64,000 nucleotides of DNA from Flavobacterium supellecticarium (GCF_004801375.1 NZ_SSNZ01000004.1:1-64000); one strand, 5' to 3'. Shown: positions 8,603-19,157, numbered from the stretch's first letter. The notes: a model not told the origin generated them from the letters alone. Made by a program: numbers and translations.

Positions 8603-9868
8603 CTAGGTTTTTAATTTTTTCTTTCGGGCCGCCGGAAATAATACATTATTTAAAATCAGGCGATAACCCGGAGAATTCGGATGTAAATCCAAAACCGTAG
8701 GCGCATCTCCTACACGGTGTTCATAATCTTCCGGATCATGACCGCCGTAGAATGTAAACATTCCTTTTCCTCTGGTTCCATGAATGTAACGCGCTTCACC
8801 ATTGGCTTTATTTTCACCCATCACCAATACACTCGATTTGATTCGCTCGCTATCGAAAGCAGTTGTTTGCCCCATAAAACCTTTGATCAACTGGGTATGA
8901 TTCTGGCATAACATACTTGGAATCGGATCCCATTTGGCCGAATATTCCATCAGTGAAAAATAATCGTTATCCGGTAGTACTTTTCGTTTGCGCGACATAT
9001 CGATATCCGAAAATTCATAAACCATCGGATTTCTCTCCAGAATAAAATCTTTAAAGGCAAAACTTTTATTATAATCGATTCGCGATTGATAATTCGCGTC
9101 ACTATCGTCACCGTCAAACATTGGTTCGCAAATATCCACACCTTCGGCAGCCAAAGCGATATCAAAACTATCCGTCGCCGAACACATCGCAAACATAAAA
9201 CCACCACCAATCACAAAATCGCGGATTTTATTGGCTACGGCGAGCTTTTCCTGTGAAACTTTACTGAAACCGAGTTTTTTAGCCAATGCTTCGGCTTCTC
9301 TTTTCTGTTCGATATACCAGGGCGCATTGCGATAGGCTCCAAAAAACTTACCGTATTGTCCGGTAAAGTCTTCGTGGTGTAAGTGCAACCAATCGTATAA
9401 CAACAAAGCATCGCTTAATACTTCTTCGTCATAAATGGCGGTAAACGGAATCTCGGCATAGGTTAGCACCAAAGTCACGGCATCGTCCCAGGGCTGTTTT
9501 CCTTTGGGCGTATACACGGCTATTTTGGGTGCTTTTTCGAGTACCACGGTTTCCATATTCTGAGAAGGCGAACTGATATCTTCTAAAATTCCATTGGTTT
9601 GTCCATCGGAAAGCACTTCAAAAGTAACCCCTCGGATCTGGCATTCTTTTCGGATTTCCGACGCATCCGGCAACAAAAACGAACCGCCGCGATAGTTGAG
9701 CAACCAACTCACTTTATACTGTTTGTCCAATGCCCAATAGGTAATTCCGTAGGCTTTCAGATGATTTTGCTGTCCTTCAGCTTCCATCGGCAATAAAATA
9801 AAAGCCGCTTTTGCCGACAAGGAAACCAACATTAGTACGATGCTATATAGGATATTTCGAAGACACAT
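8603..9868 (-). CDS. Conserved secreted protein (named asparagine synthetase B in relatives)
   Basis: The 421-aa product starts with a signal peptide ending near SLSAKAA. The body contains FILLPMEAEGQQNHLKAYG, ISSPSQNMETVVLEKAPKI and FVIGGGFMFAMCSATDSFD. From memory, close flavobacterial homologues carry the name asparagine synthetase B, but I see neither the N-terminal Cys2 of a glutamine amidotransferase nor the SGGxDS PPi loop. The GGGFMFAMCSATDSFDIA segment looks more like a class I glutamine amidotransferase-type nucleophile elbow around the Cys; that is speculative. It lies downstream of dnaB with its own terminator. CAAAGATA at 9885-9892 may be its -7 box. Confidence 0.7.
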   Translation of the reverse strand: MCLRNILYSIVLMLVSLSAKAAFILLPMEAEGQQNHLKAYGITYWALDKQYKVSWLLNYRGGSFLLPDASEIRKECQIRGVTFEVLSDGQTNGILEDISSPSQNMETVVLEKAPKIAVYTPKGKQPWDDAVTLVLTYAEIPFTAIYDEEVLSDALLLYDWLHLHHEDFTGQYGKFFGAYRNAPWYIEQKREAEALAKKLGFSKVSQEKLAVANKIRDFVIGGGFMFAMCSATDSFDIALAAEGVDICEPMFDGDDSDANYQSRIDYNKSFAFKDFILERNPMVYEFSDIDMSRKRKVLPDNDYFSLMEYSAKWDPIPSMLCQNHTQLIKGFMGQTTAFDSERIKSSVLVMGENKANGEARYIHGTRGKGMFTFYGGHDPEDYEHRVGDAPTVLDLHPNSPGYRLILNNVLFPAARKKKLKT

Positions 9869-9917
9869 TCCTGTTTTTTATTTTCAAAGATAAACTATTT
9901 CAAAAACAAAAAGGCAT

Positions 9918-9942
9918 AAAAAAAGGCCTGCCGTAGCAGACC
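9918..9942 (-). terminator. Rho-independent terminator of dnaB
   Basis: On the minus strand GGTCTGC, a TACG loop and GCAGGCC (9925-9931 / 9936-9942) are followed by seven T. It starts 11 nt after the dnaB stop. Confidence 0.9.
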
Positions 9943-9953
9943 TTATAGTATTT

Positions 9954-11498
9954 TTAGAACGGCACATCGCTGTCGTCGTCGAAATTATTCATATTACTAC
10001 CAAACGCTTCGTTGGCCGATGGCAGGTTTTTGGTGATAAACGCCGCATCATCCATATTCATACGGGAAGGCAATTCGTCGAAAGGCGAACTAAAGTCGTC
10101 CAGGTTGTCGAATTTACCGAGATTTCCGATAAATTTCAGACGGATATTATCCAATCCACCGTTACGGTGTTTTGCTACGATAAATTCGGCCTGACCTTGC
10201 GTTGGTGAACGCTCTTCGTCGTCCCATTCGTCAATTTTATAATATTCCGGTCGGTAAATAAACGATACGATATCGGCATCCTGCTCAATCGCTCCGGACT
10301 CCCTTAAGTCGGAAAGTAACGGTCGTTTACTGGCTCCTCGGGTTTCCACGGCACGCGATAACTGCGACAGGGCAATTACGGGTACATTTAACTCTTTTGC
10401 AAGGGCTTTTAAGTTTCGGGAAATCGTCGAAATCTCCTGCTCTCTGTTTCCGCCTCCTTTACCACCACCTCCGGCTGTCATTAACTGAAGGTAATCGATA
10501 ACGATCATTTTGATTCCATATTGTGAAGCCAGACGTCTAGCCTTGGCGCGAAGGTCGAAAATGGAAAGTGACGGGGTATCGTCGATATATAAGGGTGCTT
10601 TTTCGAGGTCTTTTACCTTGATGGAAAGCTGTTCCCATTCGTGCTTTTCAAGTTTACCGGTACGCAGTTTTTCGGAAGACAAACCGGTTTCGGACGAGAT
10701 CAAACGGGTGATCAACTGTACGGATGACATCTCCAGGGAAAATAAAGCTACAGGTGCACCGGCATCGATAGCCATATTACGAGCCATCGAAAGTACGAAA
10801 GCTGTTTTACCCATACCCGGACGTGCCGCAATAATGATCAAATCCGAAGGCTGCCAACCGGATGTTAATTTATCCAGATCATGAAATCCGGTCGGGATTC
10901 CACTCAATCCTTCTTTGTTTGAGATTTCCTCGATTCTTTTTTTTGCCTGAATTACCAAACTCTGCGCCGTTTCGGAACTACGTTTGATATTTCCCTGTGT
11001 AACTTCATACAGTTTGGACTCGGCTTTATCCAATAAATCGAATACATCGGTCGTTTCGTCGTAACTTTCTTCGATAATCTCATTTGAGATTTTAATCAGA
11101 CTTCGCTGGATGTATTTTTGCAGAATAATACGCGAGTGAAACTCAATGTGTGCCGAAGATGAAATTTTCTGGGTTAACTGAATCAGGTAGAAATCTCCAC
11201 CGGACAATTCGAGTTTTCCATTTTTCTTTAACTGCGCCGATACCGTTAATAAGTCAATCGGTTGGGTGTCGTTAAAAAGTTCCACGATGGCTTCGAAAAT
11301 ATACTTGTGCGCGTCTTTATAAAAAGCATCGGGTTGTAAGATATCAATAACCTCGTCCACACCTTTTTTATCGATCATCATCGCGCCCAAAACCGCTTCT
11401 TCCAGGTCTAATGCCTGAGGCGGCAACTTTCCTTTTTCCAGATTAATGATGGTAGTTTTATCTACACGAATAGGGTTTATATTTTTGAGGTTTTCCAT
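9954..11498 (-). CDS. dnaB: Replicative DNA helicase
   Basis: DnaB is the hexameric 5'-3' helicase of the replication fork. The product has the N-terminal DnaB domain (PPQALDLEEAVLGAMMID) and a RecA-like C-terminal ATPase with Walker A AARPGMGKTAF, Walker B MIVIDYLQLM and the sensor DLRESGAIEQDAD. An in-frame extension to 11570 is possible, but MENLKNINPIRVDK at 11498 is the typical flavobacterial start and gives 514 aa. It is transcribed alone, with terminators on both sides. Confidence 0.96.
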   Translation of the reverse strand: MENLKNINPIRVDKTTIINLEKGKLPPQALDLEEAVLGAMMIDKKGVDEVIDILQPDAFYKDAHKYIFEAIVELFNDTQPIDLLTVSAQLKKNGKLELSGGDFYLIQLTQKISSSAHIEFHSRIILQKYIQRSLIKISNEIIEESYDETTDVFDLLDKAESKLYEVTQGNIKRSSETAQSLVIQAKKRIEEISNKEGLSGIPTGFHDLDKLTSGWQPSDLIIIAARPGMGKTAFVLSMARNMAIDAGAPVALFSLEMSSVQLITRLISSETGLSSEKLRTGKLEKHEWEQLSIKVKDLEKAPLYIDDTPSLSIFDLRAKARRLASQYGIKMIVIDYLQLMTAGGGGKGGGNREQEISTISRNLKALAKELNVPVIALSQLSRAVETRGASKRPLLSDLRESGAIEQDADIVSFIYRPEYYKIDEWDDEERSPTQGQAEFIVAKHRNGGLDNIRLKFIGNLGKFDNLDDFSSPFDELPSRMNMDDAAFITKNLPSANEAFGSNMNNFDDDSDVPF

Positions 11499-11585
11499 AC
11501 TGCTAAGGTAGCCATTTTTTAGGTAATACGAATTTGAATTGTGAGCAATTGGATGTTCATAACCATCCAAAAATGTTAATAAGTC

Positions 11586-11616
11586 AAAAAAAAATCCGAA
11601 GTTGTAAGACTTCGGA
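11586..11616 (-). terminator. Rho-independent terminator of accA
   Basis: On the minus strand TCCGAAGT, a six-nt loop and ACTTCGGA (arms 11595-11602 / 11609-11616) are followed by a run of nine T. It is placed 25 nt after the accA stop. Confidence 0.92.
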
Positions 11617-11641
11617 TGATTGTATTTGTAAGTAATTGAAT

Positions 11642-12595
11642 TTATTCTTTGAACTCACCCATTTTGCTGTATTTATCCATACGCTGTGCAATCAATTCTT
11701 CTGTTGATAAGTCTTTTAACTCATTATATCCTTTCATGATATATTGTTCAACGGTTTTGAAAGTTGTATCACGGTCGTAATGTGCGCCGCCAAGCGGTTC
11801 CGGGATAATATCGTCGATAAGTTTTTGTTTTTTCATATCATACGATGTCAGTTTTAAAGCTTCGGCCGCCTGCTCTTTGTATTCCCAACTTCTCCATAGG
11901 ATAGACGAACAGGATTCCGGAGAGATAACCGAGTACCAGGTATTTTCCAACATGTATACTTTATCACCCACACCAATTCCCAAAGCTCCACCGGAAGCTC
12001 CTTCACCAACGATAACTGTGATGATAGGCACTTTAAGACGGATCATTTCGAAAATATTTCTGGCAATAGCTTCCCCTTGTCCTCTTTCTTCCGCTTCCAA
12101 TCCAGGATAAGCCCCCGGAGTATCCACTAAAGTAACCACAGGAATTCCGAACTTCTCCGCCATTTTCATCAAACGAAGCGCTTTACGATAGCCTTCCGGA
12201 TTGGCCATACCGAAATTACGGTATTGTCTTGTTTTGGTATTGTATCCTTTTTGTTGTCCGACAATCATAAACGACTGACCACCGATTTTACCCAAACCAC
12301 CGATCATTGCTTTATCGTCTTTTACTCCTCTGTCACCGAAAAGTTCCAGAAAAGTGTCCCCACAAAGGGCTCTAACATGATCCATAGTATAAGGTCTGCT
12401 TGGATGTCTGGACAACTGAACGCGTTGCCATGCCGTTAGATTTTTATAGATATTCCTTTTGGTTTCTTCTAATTTTTTCTCGATTTGCTTGCAAGTATTT
12501 GATACGTCAACATCCGATTCAAGGCCGATGATCTGGCATTTATCCAGTTGATCTTCAAGTTCTTTAATAGGAAGTTCAAAATCTAAATATTCCAT
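11642..12595 (-). CDS. accA: Acetyl-CoA carboxylase carboxyltransferase subunit alpha
   Basis: AccA pairs with AccD to transfer CO2 from biotin to acetyl-CoA, the first step of fatty acid synthesis. The 317-aa product has the N-terminal helix pair, [19 protein letters not shown], the oxyanion-hole region [20 protein letters not shown] and [15 protein letters not shown], all characteristic of the alpha subunit. Length is normal. CAAAGATA at 12628-12635 is a likely minus-strand -7 box. Confidence 0.97.
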   Translation of the reverse strand: MEYLDFELPIKELEDQLDKCQIIGLESDVDVSNTCKQIEKKLEETKRNIYKNLTAWQRVQLSRHPSRPYTMDHVRALCGDTFLELFGDRGVKDDKAMIGGLGKIGGQSFMIVGQQKGYNTKTRQYRNFGMANPEGYRKALRLMKMAEKFGIPVVTLVDTPGAYPGLEAEERGQGEAIARNIFEMIRLKVPIITVIVGEGASGGALGIGVGDKVYMLENTWYSVISPESCSSILWRSWEYKEQAAEALKLTSYDMKKQKLIDDIIPEPLGGAHYDRDTTFKTVEQYIMKGYNELKDLSTEELIAQRMDKYSKMGEFKE

Positions 12596-12666
12596 TTTTT
12601 TATACCTTTTTGGGTTTAGTTTGCCTACAAAGATAAATTATCATTTTATATTGTAGTAACAATTTA

Positions 12667-13557
12667 TTAATTTGTTTTTATTTTTTTATAGTTCTTGGCT
12701 ATGCCATTGAGGATTACCGTAAGCAGGATTATAGCCGCTCCGACATAAAACGACGGGCTCATTTTTTCTTTATCCTGAAAGACCAGAACCGCCAGGATTA
12801 TCCCGTAAATCGGCTCCAGATTAATGGTTAGCATCACGGTATACGGGCTCAGGTATTTCATTACTTTTACCGAAGCCAGGAAGGCATAAGCCGTACAAAT
12901 CGATCCCAACACCAAAAGCCAGATGCAATCGGATAGTGACAATTCAAAAAACGATGGTGTAAAATAACCGCTAAACAACATATAGAGGGTTAAAAAACCA
13001 ACACCGCCTAACAATTCATAAAATGTAATCACGGAAGCTTCGTGTTTCTGGGCAAATTTTCCGTTGATCACCGAAAATAATGCCGATAAAAAAGCGGATG
13101 TCAGTGCCAGAACAATTCCTTCTATATGATCACCTTCCACATTAAAGATAATTCCCAGTCCCACAATTACGATAAGACCGAACAACACCTCGTACCAGAT
13201 CATTTTCCGACCGTAGAAGATCGGTTCCAGAAAGGAGGCAAAAAAGGCACCTGTAGACAAACAGGCAAGTGTTACAGAGATATTAGATACTTTAATCGCC
13301 ATAAAAAACGTAAGCCAATGCAAAGCAATCACAAGTCCGCCGAGCAGAAAACCCGCCAATATTTTTCCTGAAGCTCCGATAGGTCTTTTACGAACCAACA
13401 GAAACAGGAAAAGCAGCAGCAAAGCGATCATCATACGATACCACACCAATGGTAATGCATCCAATGAAATCAGTCCGCCTAAAATAGCTGTGAATCCCCA
13501 GATAAAAACAATTAAATGGAGATGCAGATAACTTTTAATATTATTATCGTTTGGCAT
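12667..13557 (-). CDS. EamA/DMT-family transporter
   Basis: The 296-aa product has ten predicted membrane helices arranged as two EamA repeats. The first begins LIVFIWGFTAILGGL with a WYR motif; the second contains the LSPYTVMLTINLEPIYGIILA segment typical of drug/metabolite exporters. The substrate cannot be predicted. It overlaps the upstream LptF/G-type gene by 14 nt, so the two are probably co-transcribed with tgt. Confidence 0.88.
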   Translation of the reverse strand: MPNDNNIKSYLHLHLIVFIWGFTAILGGLISLDALPLVWYRMMIALLLLFLFLLVRKRPIGASGKILAGFLLGGLVIALHWLTFFMAIKVSNISVTLACLSTGAFFASFLEPIFYGRKMIWYEVLFGLIVIVGLGIIFNVEGDHIEGIVLALTSAFLSALFSVINGKFAQKHEASVITFYELLGGVGFLTLYMLFSGYFTPSFFELSLSDCIWLLVLGSICTAYAFLASVKVMKYLSPYTVMLTINLEPIYGIILAVLVFQDKEKMSPSFYVGAAIILLTVILNGIAKNYKKIKTN

Positions 13558-14620
13558 TTCTGAGGAGATAAATAGCTAAGATACCAAACACCACATTGGA
13601 AAACCAGACAGCAATCAATGGATGCACACTGGATTTTTCGGCCAGTGTCGCAAAAATCTTATCGAAGAAAATAAAGGTAAAGGCAATGGCAATACCCAAT
13701 GCCAGATTTACTCCCATTCCGCCTCTTCGCTTCATAGAAGAAACGGAAACGGCAATGATCGTCAGGATAAAAGCTGAAACCGGGATACTGTATTTTTTAT
13801 ATTTCACCACCAGATAGGTGTTGATATTGGGTGAACCCCGTTGTTTTTCTTTTTCGATAAAGCGGTTTAATTCGCCCAGATTCATGGTTTCGGCCACATA
13901 TACTACCGGCGTAAGATCTTCCAGATCAAATTCCATTTTCATTTTTCTCTGGTCGTATTTTATCAATTTATCATCCAATTCCCCTATAATTCGCTTGGAG
14001 TAATTATACAAGGTATACGTACTATCTTTCGGGTTCCATTTAATCCGACTGGCATTAATTTTATATTCCAACTGATCCCCTTTGAATTTTTCGTAAGTAA
14101 AATTAAAAGCCATCTTCGATTCGTAATTAAAATTACTCACGTAGATAAATTCATCTTTACTGATCTGCCGGTAAACGTCCTGATTTTCCCTGACGGTAGG
14201 ATTATTCGAGAGATAATTATACCGAAAATCATTAAACCCCTGACTGGCTTTAGGCACCAGAAAGAAGCCCATTACGAGCGAAAACAACGATACAAGAGTT
14301 GCTCCGATAATATAGGGTCGCAAAAAGCGGCTAAACGAAATTCCGGAACTTAAAATGGCTATAATTTCAGTATTATTGGCTAATTTGGAGGTAAACCAAA
14401 TTACCGATAAAAACAGGAATATCGGAAAAAGCAGGTTGGCAAAATATATTGTAAAGTCGTAATAGTATTTTAAAATCGCTGTTAGCGGAACTTTGTTCGC
14501 CAGCATTTTATTGATCTTTTCGGAAACGTCGATTACAATCCCGATCGGGATAAACATCAATAACATTACCGAAAATGTTACCAGATAACGTTTTAAAATA
14601 TATTTGTCAATTATTTTCAT
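13544..14620 (-). CDS. LptF/LptG-family permease
   Basis: This YjgP/YjgQ-type permease forms the membrane part of the LptB2FG transporter that extracts lipopolysaccharide from the inner membrane. The 358-aa product starts KIIDKYILKRYLVTF, has three N-terminal TM helices including SKLANNTEIIAILSSGISF, a periplasmic beta-jellyroll region (about 130-260) and three C-terminal TM helices. Position next to tgt is common in flavobacteria. LptF and LptG cannot be told apart here. Confidence 0.9.
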   Translation of the reverse strand: MKIIDKYILKRYLVTFSVMLLMFIPIGIVIDVSEKINKMLANKVPLTAILKYYYDFTIYFANLLFPIFLFLSVIWFTSKLANNTEIIAILSSGISFSRFLRPYIIGATLVSLFSLVMGFFLVPKASQGFNDFRYNYLSNNPTVRENQDVYRQISKDEFIYVSNFNYESKMAFNFTYEKFKGDQLEYKINASRIKWNPKDSTYTLYNYSKRIIGELDDKLIKYDQRKMKMEFDLEDLTPVVYVAETMNLGELNRFIEKEKQRGSPNINTYLVVKYKKYSIPVSAFILTIIAVSVSSMKRRGGMGVNLALGIAIAFTFIFFDKIFATLAEKSSVHPLIAVWFSNVVFGILAIYLLRNAKR

Positions 14621-14653
14621 CCGGGTTATCGAAAATTAAAGTTGTCGTTCGGA

Positions 14654-15784
14654 TTATAAACGTTGGCTCATTTGTTTTACCATTTTTTCTTTCCATTGAT
14701 AGAAATCACCAGCTATGATACGTTCTCTGGCTTCGCGAACCAACCACATATAAAAGCCCAGATTGTGAATCGTTGCAATTTGTTTCCCCAGGTATTCATT
14801 GGCCGCAAACAAATGGCGTAAATAGGCTTTTGAATATTCGGTATCGACAAAGGTGATTCCCATCTCATCGATTGGAGAGAAATCGGCTTCCCATTTTTTA
14901 TTTTTGATATTGATGGAACCGTTGGCCGTAAACAACATTCCGTTACGGGCATTACGGGTTGGCATTACACAGTCGAACATATCGATTCCCAATGCAATGT
15001 TTTCCAGAATATTAACCGGAGTTCCCACCCCCATCAGGTAACGTGGTTTGTCTTCCGGTAAAATAGCCGTTACGACTTCGGTCATCGCATACATTTCTTC
15101 TGCCGGTTCACCTACAGAAAGTCCACCGATAGCATTCCCCTGTGCGCCAACATTTGCGATATATTCAGCCGACTGTTGGCGTAAATCTTTATAAGTACTT
15201 CCCTGAACAATCGGGAAAAATGTTTGTTCGTAGCCGTATTTAAACGGTAATTTATCCAAATGTGCAATACAACGATCCAACCAACGGTGTGTCATATGCA
15301 TGGAACGCTTGGCGTAACGGTAATCACACGGATACGGTGTACACTCATCAAAAGCCATGATGATATCAGCACCAATCGTACGTTGGATTTCCATTACATT
15401 TTCGGGTGAAAAGAAGTGATACGAACCATCGATATGCGATTTAAATTTCACCCCTTCTTCTTTGATTTTACGATTGGAAGAAAGCGAATACACCTGATAA
15501 CCGCCACTATCGGTAAGAATATTACGATCCCAGTTCATGAATTTATGCAAACCGCCGGCCTTTTCAAGGATCTCCGTTTGCGGACGCAGGTATAAATGAT
15601 AGGTATTCCCTAAAATAATATCGGGATTAATATCGTTTTTCAATTCACGCTGGTGTACTCCTTTTACGGAAGCCACCGTTCCTACTGGCATAAATATTGG
15701 TGTTTCAATGACACCGTGATCGGTAGTTATACTTCCCGCTCTTGCTTTGGACAACGGGTCTTTGTGTACTAAATCGAACTTCAT
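14654..15784 (-). CDS. tgt: Queuine tRNA-ribosyltransferase
   Basis: Tgt exchanges guanine 34 in GUN anticodons for the queuosine precursor. The 376-aa product has the active-site Asp in ILTDSGGYQVYSL, the nucleophile region DMFDCVMPTRNARNG and the C-terminal TIHNLGFYMWL block. The CxCxxC zinc ligands present in proteobacterial Tgt are not seen: the matching stretch reads GITFVDTEYSKAYLRHL. Relatives as I recall them have the same change, so this is probably a lineage trait. CAAAGATA at 15804-15811 is a likely -7 box. Confidence 0.95.
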   Translation of the reverse strand: MKFDLVHKDPLSKARAGSITTDHGVIETPIFMPVGTVASVKGVHQRELKNDINPDIILGNTYHLYLRPQTEILEKAGGLHKFMNWDRNILTDSGGYQVYSLSSNRKIKEEGVKFKSHIDGSYHFFSPENVMEIQRTIGADIIMAFDECTPYPCDYRYAKRSMHMTHRWLDRCIAHLDKLPFKYGYEQTFFPIVQGSTYKDLRQQSAEYIANVGAQGNAIGGLSVGEPAEEMYAMTEVVTAILPEDKPRYLMGVGTPVNILENIALGIDMFDCVMPTRNARNGMLFTANGSINIKNKKWEADFSPIDEMGITFVDTEYSKAYLRHLFAANEYLGKQIATIHNLGFYMWLVREARERIIAGDFYQWKEKMVKQMSQRL

Positions 15785-15882
15785 AATTACTTTTTACAAT
15801 CGGCAAAGATAATCGAATTCGACAATTGAACAGGAGGTTACTTAGAAAATATTAACGATTATTTCATCTGTCATCCGGTGCC

Positions 15883-17082
15883 TTATTCCATTTTTTTCAT
15901 CACGACATAAAAGCCAACAGCAGTAAGAATTGTTATTCCACCGGTTACCAACCAAAGCGTATCGAATCCATGAGCCGACGCCAGACGTGTTCCGCAATAG
16001 GGCGAAACAATATGTGCCACCGCATAGGCTAATGCTCCAAATCCCATATACGCACCGCGGTTTGAGGTTCCGGAACGCTGTACGGTTACGGTAGCCACAA
16101 AAGGCATCACCAATATTTCTGAGATACACAAAACAAACATAGAAATGTACAATAATGTAAACTTACCCGGCAAAACCAACATCGAAAAAGACAATCCGCA
16201 TAAAAGGGTTCCCATGATAATCACCTGAGCTGATGTCATTTTTCGTTCGGCGAGATGCACCAATAACATTTCCAACGCAAAAACCACGATACCACTATAG
16301 GCCAGTAACATTCCAATATCGGCCTCTGTTAATTTGTGGATTTCTTTGTAGAACAACGGCAACGTACTGAGCAACTGAAAGAAGCAAATCGCATATAACG
16401 CTGTAAGTATATTAAACAAAATAAATTGCTTGTCTTTATAAGGTGAAATTTCCTTTTCGGTAGCGCTCGTTTCTTTTCTGAGTACGTTTTCATTACCTTT
16501 TCGGTTTCGGAAATAAAAGAAAAACAAGACTCCTGCGACAATAGCACCGACAGCATTTCCGTAGAAAAGCCAGTTATAAGAAATAAGTGCCAACAAACCG
16601 CCCAATGCCGGTCCAATGGAAAATCCCAGATTAATCGCCATCCGGTTTAACGAAAAAGCACGGGTAATATTTTCCGGTTTGGCATAATAGGCCACCGAAA
16701 CAGAGTTTGCCGGACGGAAGGAATCGGTAATCACACTCAGAATAAAAATTCCAACGGCCAGGGTCTCCACTGTTTTAAAAAAAGGCAATATACAAAACAT
16801 TGGAACCGACAACAACAAACTGGCTGTCTGCACTTTAAAATGTCCGATTTTGTCTGTTAGCCAACCACCCAACCACGATCCGGTGACAGCTCCTAATCCG
16901 AAACAACTCAACACCGTTCCGGCTTCTTTCATTGAAAAATGCAAGGCCTGCGTCATATAAATTCCCAGAAAAGGTAATACCATGGCGCCACTTCTGTTGA
17001 TAAAAATCACCAAAGCCAGCATCCATGCCGGACGCGACAATCCCCGGTACGAATCCAGATAGATCGTTAAAAATCGTTTCAT
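15883..17082 (-). CDS. MFS transporter
   Basis: The 399-aa product has twelve predicted TM helices with the MFS signature between TM2 and TM3 (GSWLGGWLTDKIGHFKVQ). The second half repeats the pattern after a basic central loop (FRNRKGNENVLRKE). No specific substrate is indicated; the family covers sugar and drug exporters. It is divergent from the transketolase genes, with 174 nt between them. Confidence 0.88.
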   Translation of the reverse strand: MKRFLTIYLDSYRGLSRPAWMLALVIFINRSGAMVLPFLGIYMTQALHFSMKEAGTVLSCFGLGAVTGSWLGGWLTDKIGHFKVQTASLLLSVPMFCILPFFKTVETLAVGIFILSVITDSFRPANSVSVAYYAKPENITRAFSLNRMAINLGFSIGPALGGLLALISYNWLFYGNAVGAIVAGVLFFFYFRNRKGNENVLRKETSATEKEISPYKDKQFILFNILTALYAICFFQLLSTLPLFYKEIHKLTEADIGMLLAYSGIVVFALEMLLVHLAERKMTSAQVIIMGTLLCGLSFSMLVLPGKFTLLYISMFVLCISEILVMPFVATVTVQRSGTSNRGAYMGFGALAYAVAHIVSPYCGTRLASAHGFDTLWLVTGGITILTAVGFYVVMKKME

Positions 17083-17199
17083 TTTGTTGACAGGAAATAG
17101 AATGTTATAAAGAGTTACTAAAAGTACTACATTTCAATCAGACTGCACATCACTATTCTCTAATTTATTATTAGTCTACCTTTATAAAGAGAAAAAGAG

Positions 17200-17231
17200 T
17201 TTGGTACATCTTTAAAATAAAGCTATTTTTG
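17200..17231 (+). promoter_or_regulatory. Promoter of the split transketolase operon
   Basis: TTTG at 17200-17203, a 20-nt spacer and TATTTTTG at 17224-17231 form a full Bacteroidota promoter. The transketolase ATG is 25 nt downstream. Confidence 0.75.
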
Positions 17232-17256
17232 TCCTAGTATAACTTTTACATAAAAA

Positions 17257-18105
17257 ATGAAGCCTAACACTCAACAATTAAACGACTTAACAATTCAGGT
17301 TAGAAGAGATATCCTTCGTATGGTTCATGCTGTAAATTCAGGCCACCCTGGAGGTTCACTAGGATGTACGGAATTCCTTGTAACCCTATACCAACACCTT
17401 ATGGACCGCAAAGAAGGTTTTGATATGGATGGTATCGGAGAAGATCTATTCTTCCTTTCTAACGGACATATTTCACCGGTATTTTACAGCGTACTGGCAC
17501 GAAGCGGTTATTTTCCGGTATCGGAACTGGCTACTTTCCGTCTTATCAATTCCCGTTTACAGGGACACCCGACTACACATGAAGGACTACCGGGTATTCG
17601 CGTAGCCTCCGGATCGTTAGGACAGGGAATGTCGGTAGCGATTGGTGCTGCCTTAACCAAAAAATTAAACGGAGACAATCATATTGTTTACAGTTTACAC
17701 GGTGACGGTGAATTACAGGAAGGTCAGATCTGGGAAGCTGCAATGTATGCTTCTGCTAAAAAAGTAGACAACTATATTGCTACAGTCGACCTTAACGGAA
17801 AACAAATTGACGGTACTACGGAAGAAGTTTTATCATTGGGTGATTTGAATGCAAAGTTCACCGCTTTTGGATGGGATGTTATGGAAATTAAAGACGGAAA
17901 TAACATCGAAGCGATCATTTCGGGAATGACAGAAGCCAAATCGAGAACCGGAAAAGGAAAACCGGTTTGTGTATTACTACACACCGAAATGGGTAACGGC
18001 GTTGATTTTATGATGCATACGCACGCTTGGCACGGAAAAGCGCCTAACGATGCACAATTGGAAAGCGCACTGGCACAAAACCCGGCAACTTTAGGCGATT
18101 ATTAA
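17257..18105 (+). CDS. Transketolase, N-terminal (ThDP-binding) subunit
   Basis: Transketolase transfers two-carbon ketol units in the pentose phosphate pathway. This 282-aa subunit covers the thiamine-diphosphate pyrophosphate domain: [36 protein letters not shown] (the GDG...N-type Mg-ThDP motif continuing to DLNGKQIDG) and the C-terminal [12 protein letters not shown]. The C-terminal half is a separate gene 41 nt downstream, a two-gene arrangement known in many Bacteroidota and archaea. Confidence 0.94.
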   Translation: MKPNTQQLNDLTIQVRRDILRMVHAVNSGHPGGSLGCTEFLVTLYQHLMDRKEGFDMDGIGEDLFFLSNGHISPVFYSVLARSGYFPVSELATFRLINSRLQGHPTTHEGLPGIRVASGSLGQGMSVAIGAALTKKLNGDNHIVYSLHGDGELQEGQIWEAAMYASAKKVDNYIATVDLNGKQIDGTTEEVLSLGDLNAKFTAFGWDVMEIKDGNNIEAIISGMTEAKSRTGKGKPVCVLLHTEMGNGVDFMMHTHAWHGKAPNDAQLESALAQNPATLGDY

Positions 18106-18146
18106 GCCGCCGTTCCGTTACAACCTTATTTAATTTAAAGTCGACA

Positions 18147-19100
18147 ATGAAAAAATATACCAACACAGGAAATAAAGATACCCGTTCCGGATTCGGAGCA
18201 GGATTAACCGAATTAGGACAAAAGAATGAAAATGTAGTGGCTCTTTGCGCCGATTTGATCGGTTCGTTAAAGATGGATGATTTTAAAAAGAACCATCCGG
18301 AGCGTTTTTTCCAGATCGGAATTGCCGAGGCAAACATGATTGGAATCGCAGCAGGAATGACTATTGGTGGCAAGATTCCATTCACCGGAACTTTCGCCAA
18401 CTTCTCTACCGGACGTGTTTACGATCAGATTCGCCAATCGGTTGCCTATTCGGATAAAAACGTAAAAATCTGTGCATCGCACGCTGGTTTAACGTTAGGA
18501 GAAGACGGTGCTACACACCAGATTTTAGAAGATATCGGTTTGATGAAAATGTTACCGGGAATGACCGTGATCAACACTTGCGATTACAACCAGACCAAAG
18601 CAGCCACTTTAGCCATTGCCGATCATCACGGTCCGGTATATTTGCGTTTTGGCCGTCCGTCTGTTCCAAACTTCACACCGGAAAATGGAACTTTCGAAAT
18701 TGGAAAAGCGGTTTTACTAAACGAAGGTACTGACGTAACCATTATCGCTACCGGACATCTGGTATGGGAAGCATTGGTAGCTGCCGAAGCTTTGGAAGCA
18801 AAAGGAATCAGTGCAGAAGTAATCAATATTCACACTATTAAACCATTGGACGAAGAAGCAATTCTAAAGTCGGTTGCTAAAACCGGATGTGTCGTAACAG
18901 CCGAAGAGCACAACATGCTTGGTGGTTTAGGCGAAAGCGTTGCCCGTACCCTATCATTACACCACCCGACGCCACAAGAATACGTTGCTGTTCAGGACAG
19001 TTTTGGCGAAAGCGGAACTCCGGATCAGTTAATGGAAAAATACAAACTCAACAACGAAGCAATTACTGCCGCTGCTGAAAAAGTGGTAAAAAGAAAATAA
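18147..19100 (+). CDS. Transketolase, C-terminal (pyrimidine-binding) subunit
   Basis: The 317-aa subunit has the Pyr domain with the conserved Glu in [19 protein letters not shown] that activates Th[18 protein letters not shown], and the transketolase C-terminal domain ([28 protein letters not shown]). It forms the active enzyme with the preceding gene. It ends in a strong bidirectional terminator. Confidence 0.94.
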   Translation: MKKYTNTGNKDTRSGFGAGLTELGQKNENVVALCADLIGSLKMDDFKKNHPERFFQIGIAEANMIGIAAGMTIGGKIPFTGTFANFSTGRVYDQIRQSVAYSDKNVKICASHAGLTLGEDGATHQILEDIGLMKMLPGMTVINTCDYNQTKAATLAIADHHGPVYLRFGRPSVPNFTPENGTFEIGKAVLLNEGTDVTIIATGHLVWEALVAAEALEAKGISAEVINIHTIKPLDEEAILKSVAKTGCVVTAEEHNMLGGLGESVARTLSLHHPTPQEYVAVQDSFGESGTPDQLMEKYKLNNEAITAAAEKVVKRK

Positions 19101-19119
19101 TTATTTACTTATCAGGCAT

Positions 19120-19150
19120 AAAAAAACCTCCGCTTTGCGGAGGTTTTTTT
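19120..19150 (+). terminator. Bidirectional terminator
   Basis: CCTCCGC, loop TTT and GCGGAGG (19127-19133 / 19137-19143) are flanked by seven A on the left and seven T on the right. It serves both the transketolase operon and the convergent lipoprotein gene. Confidence 0.92.
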
Positions 19151-19157
19151 ATAGTTT

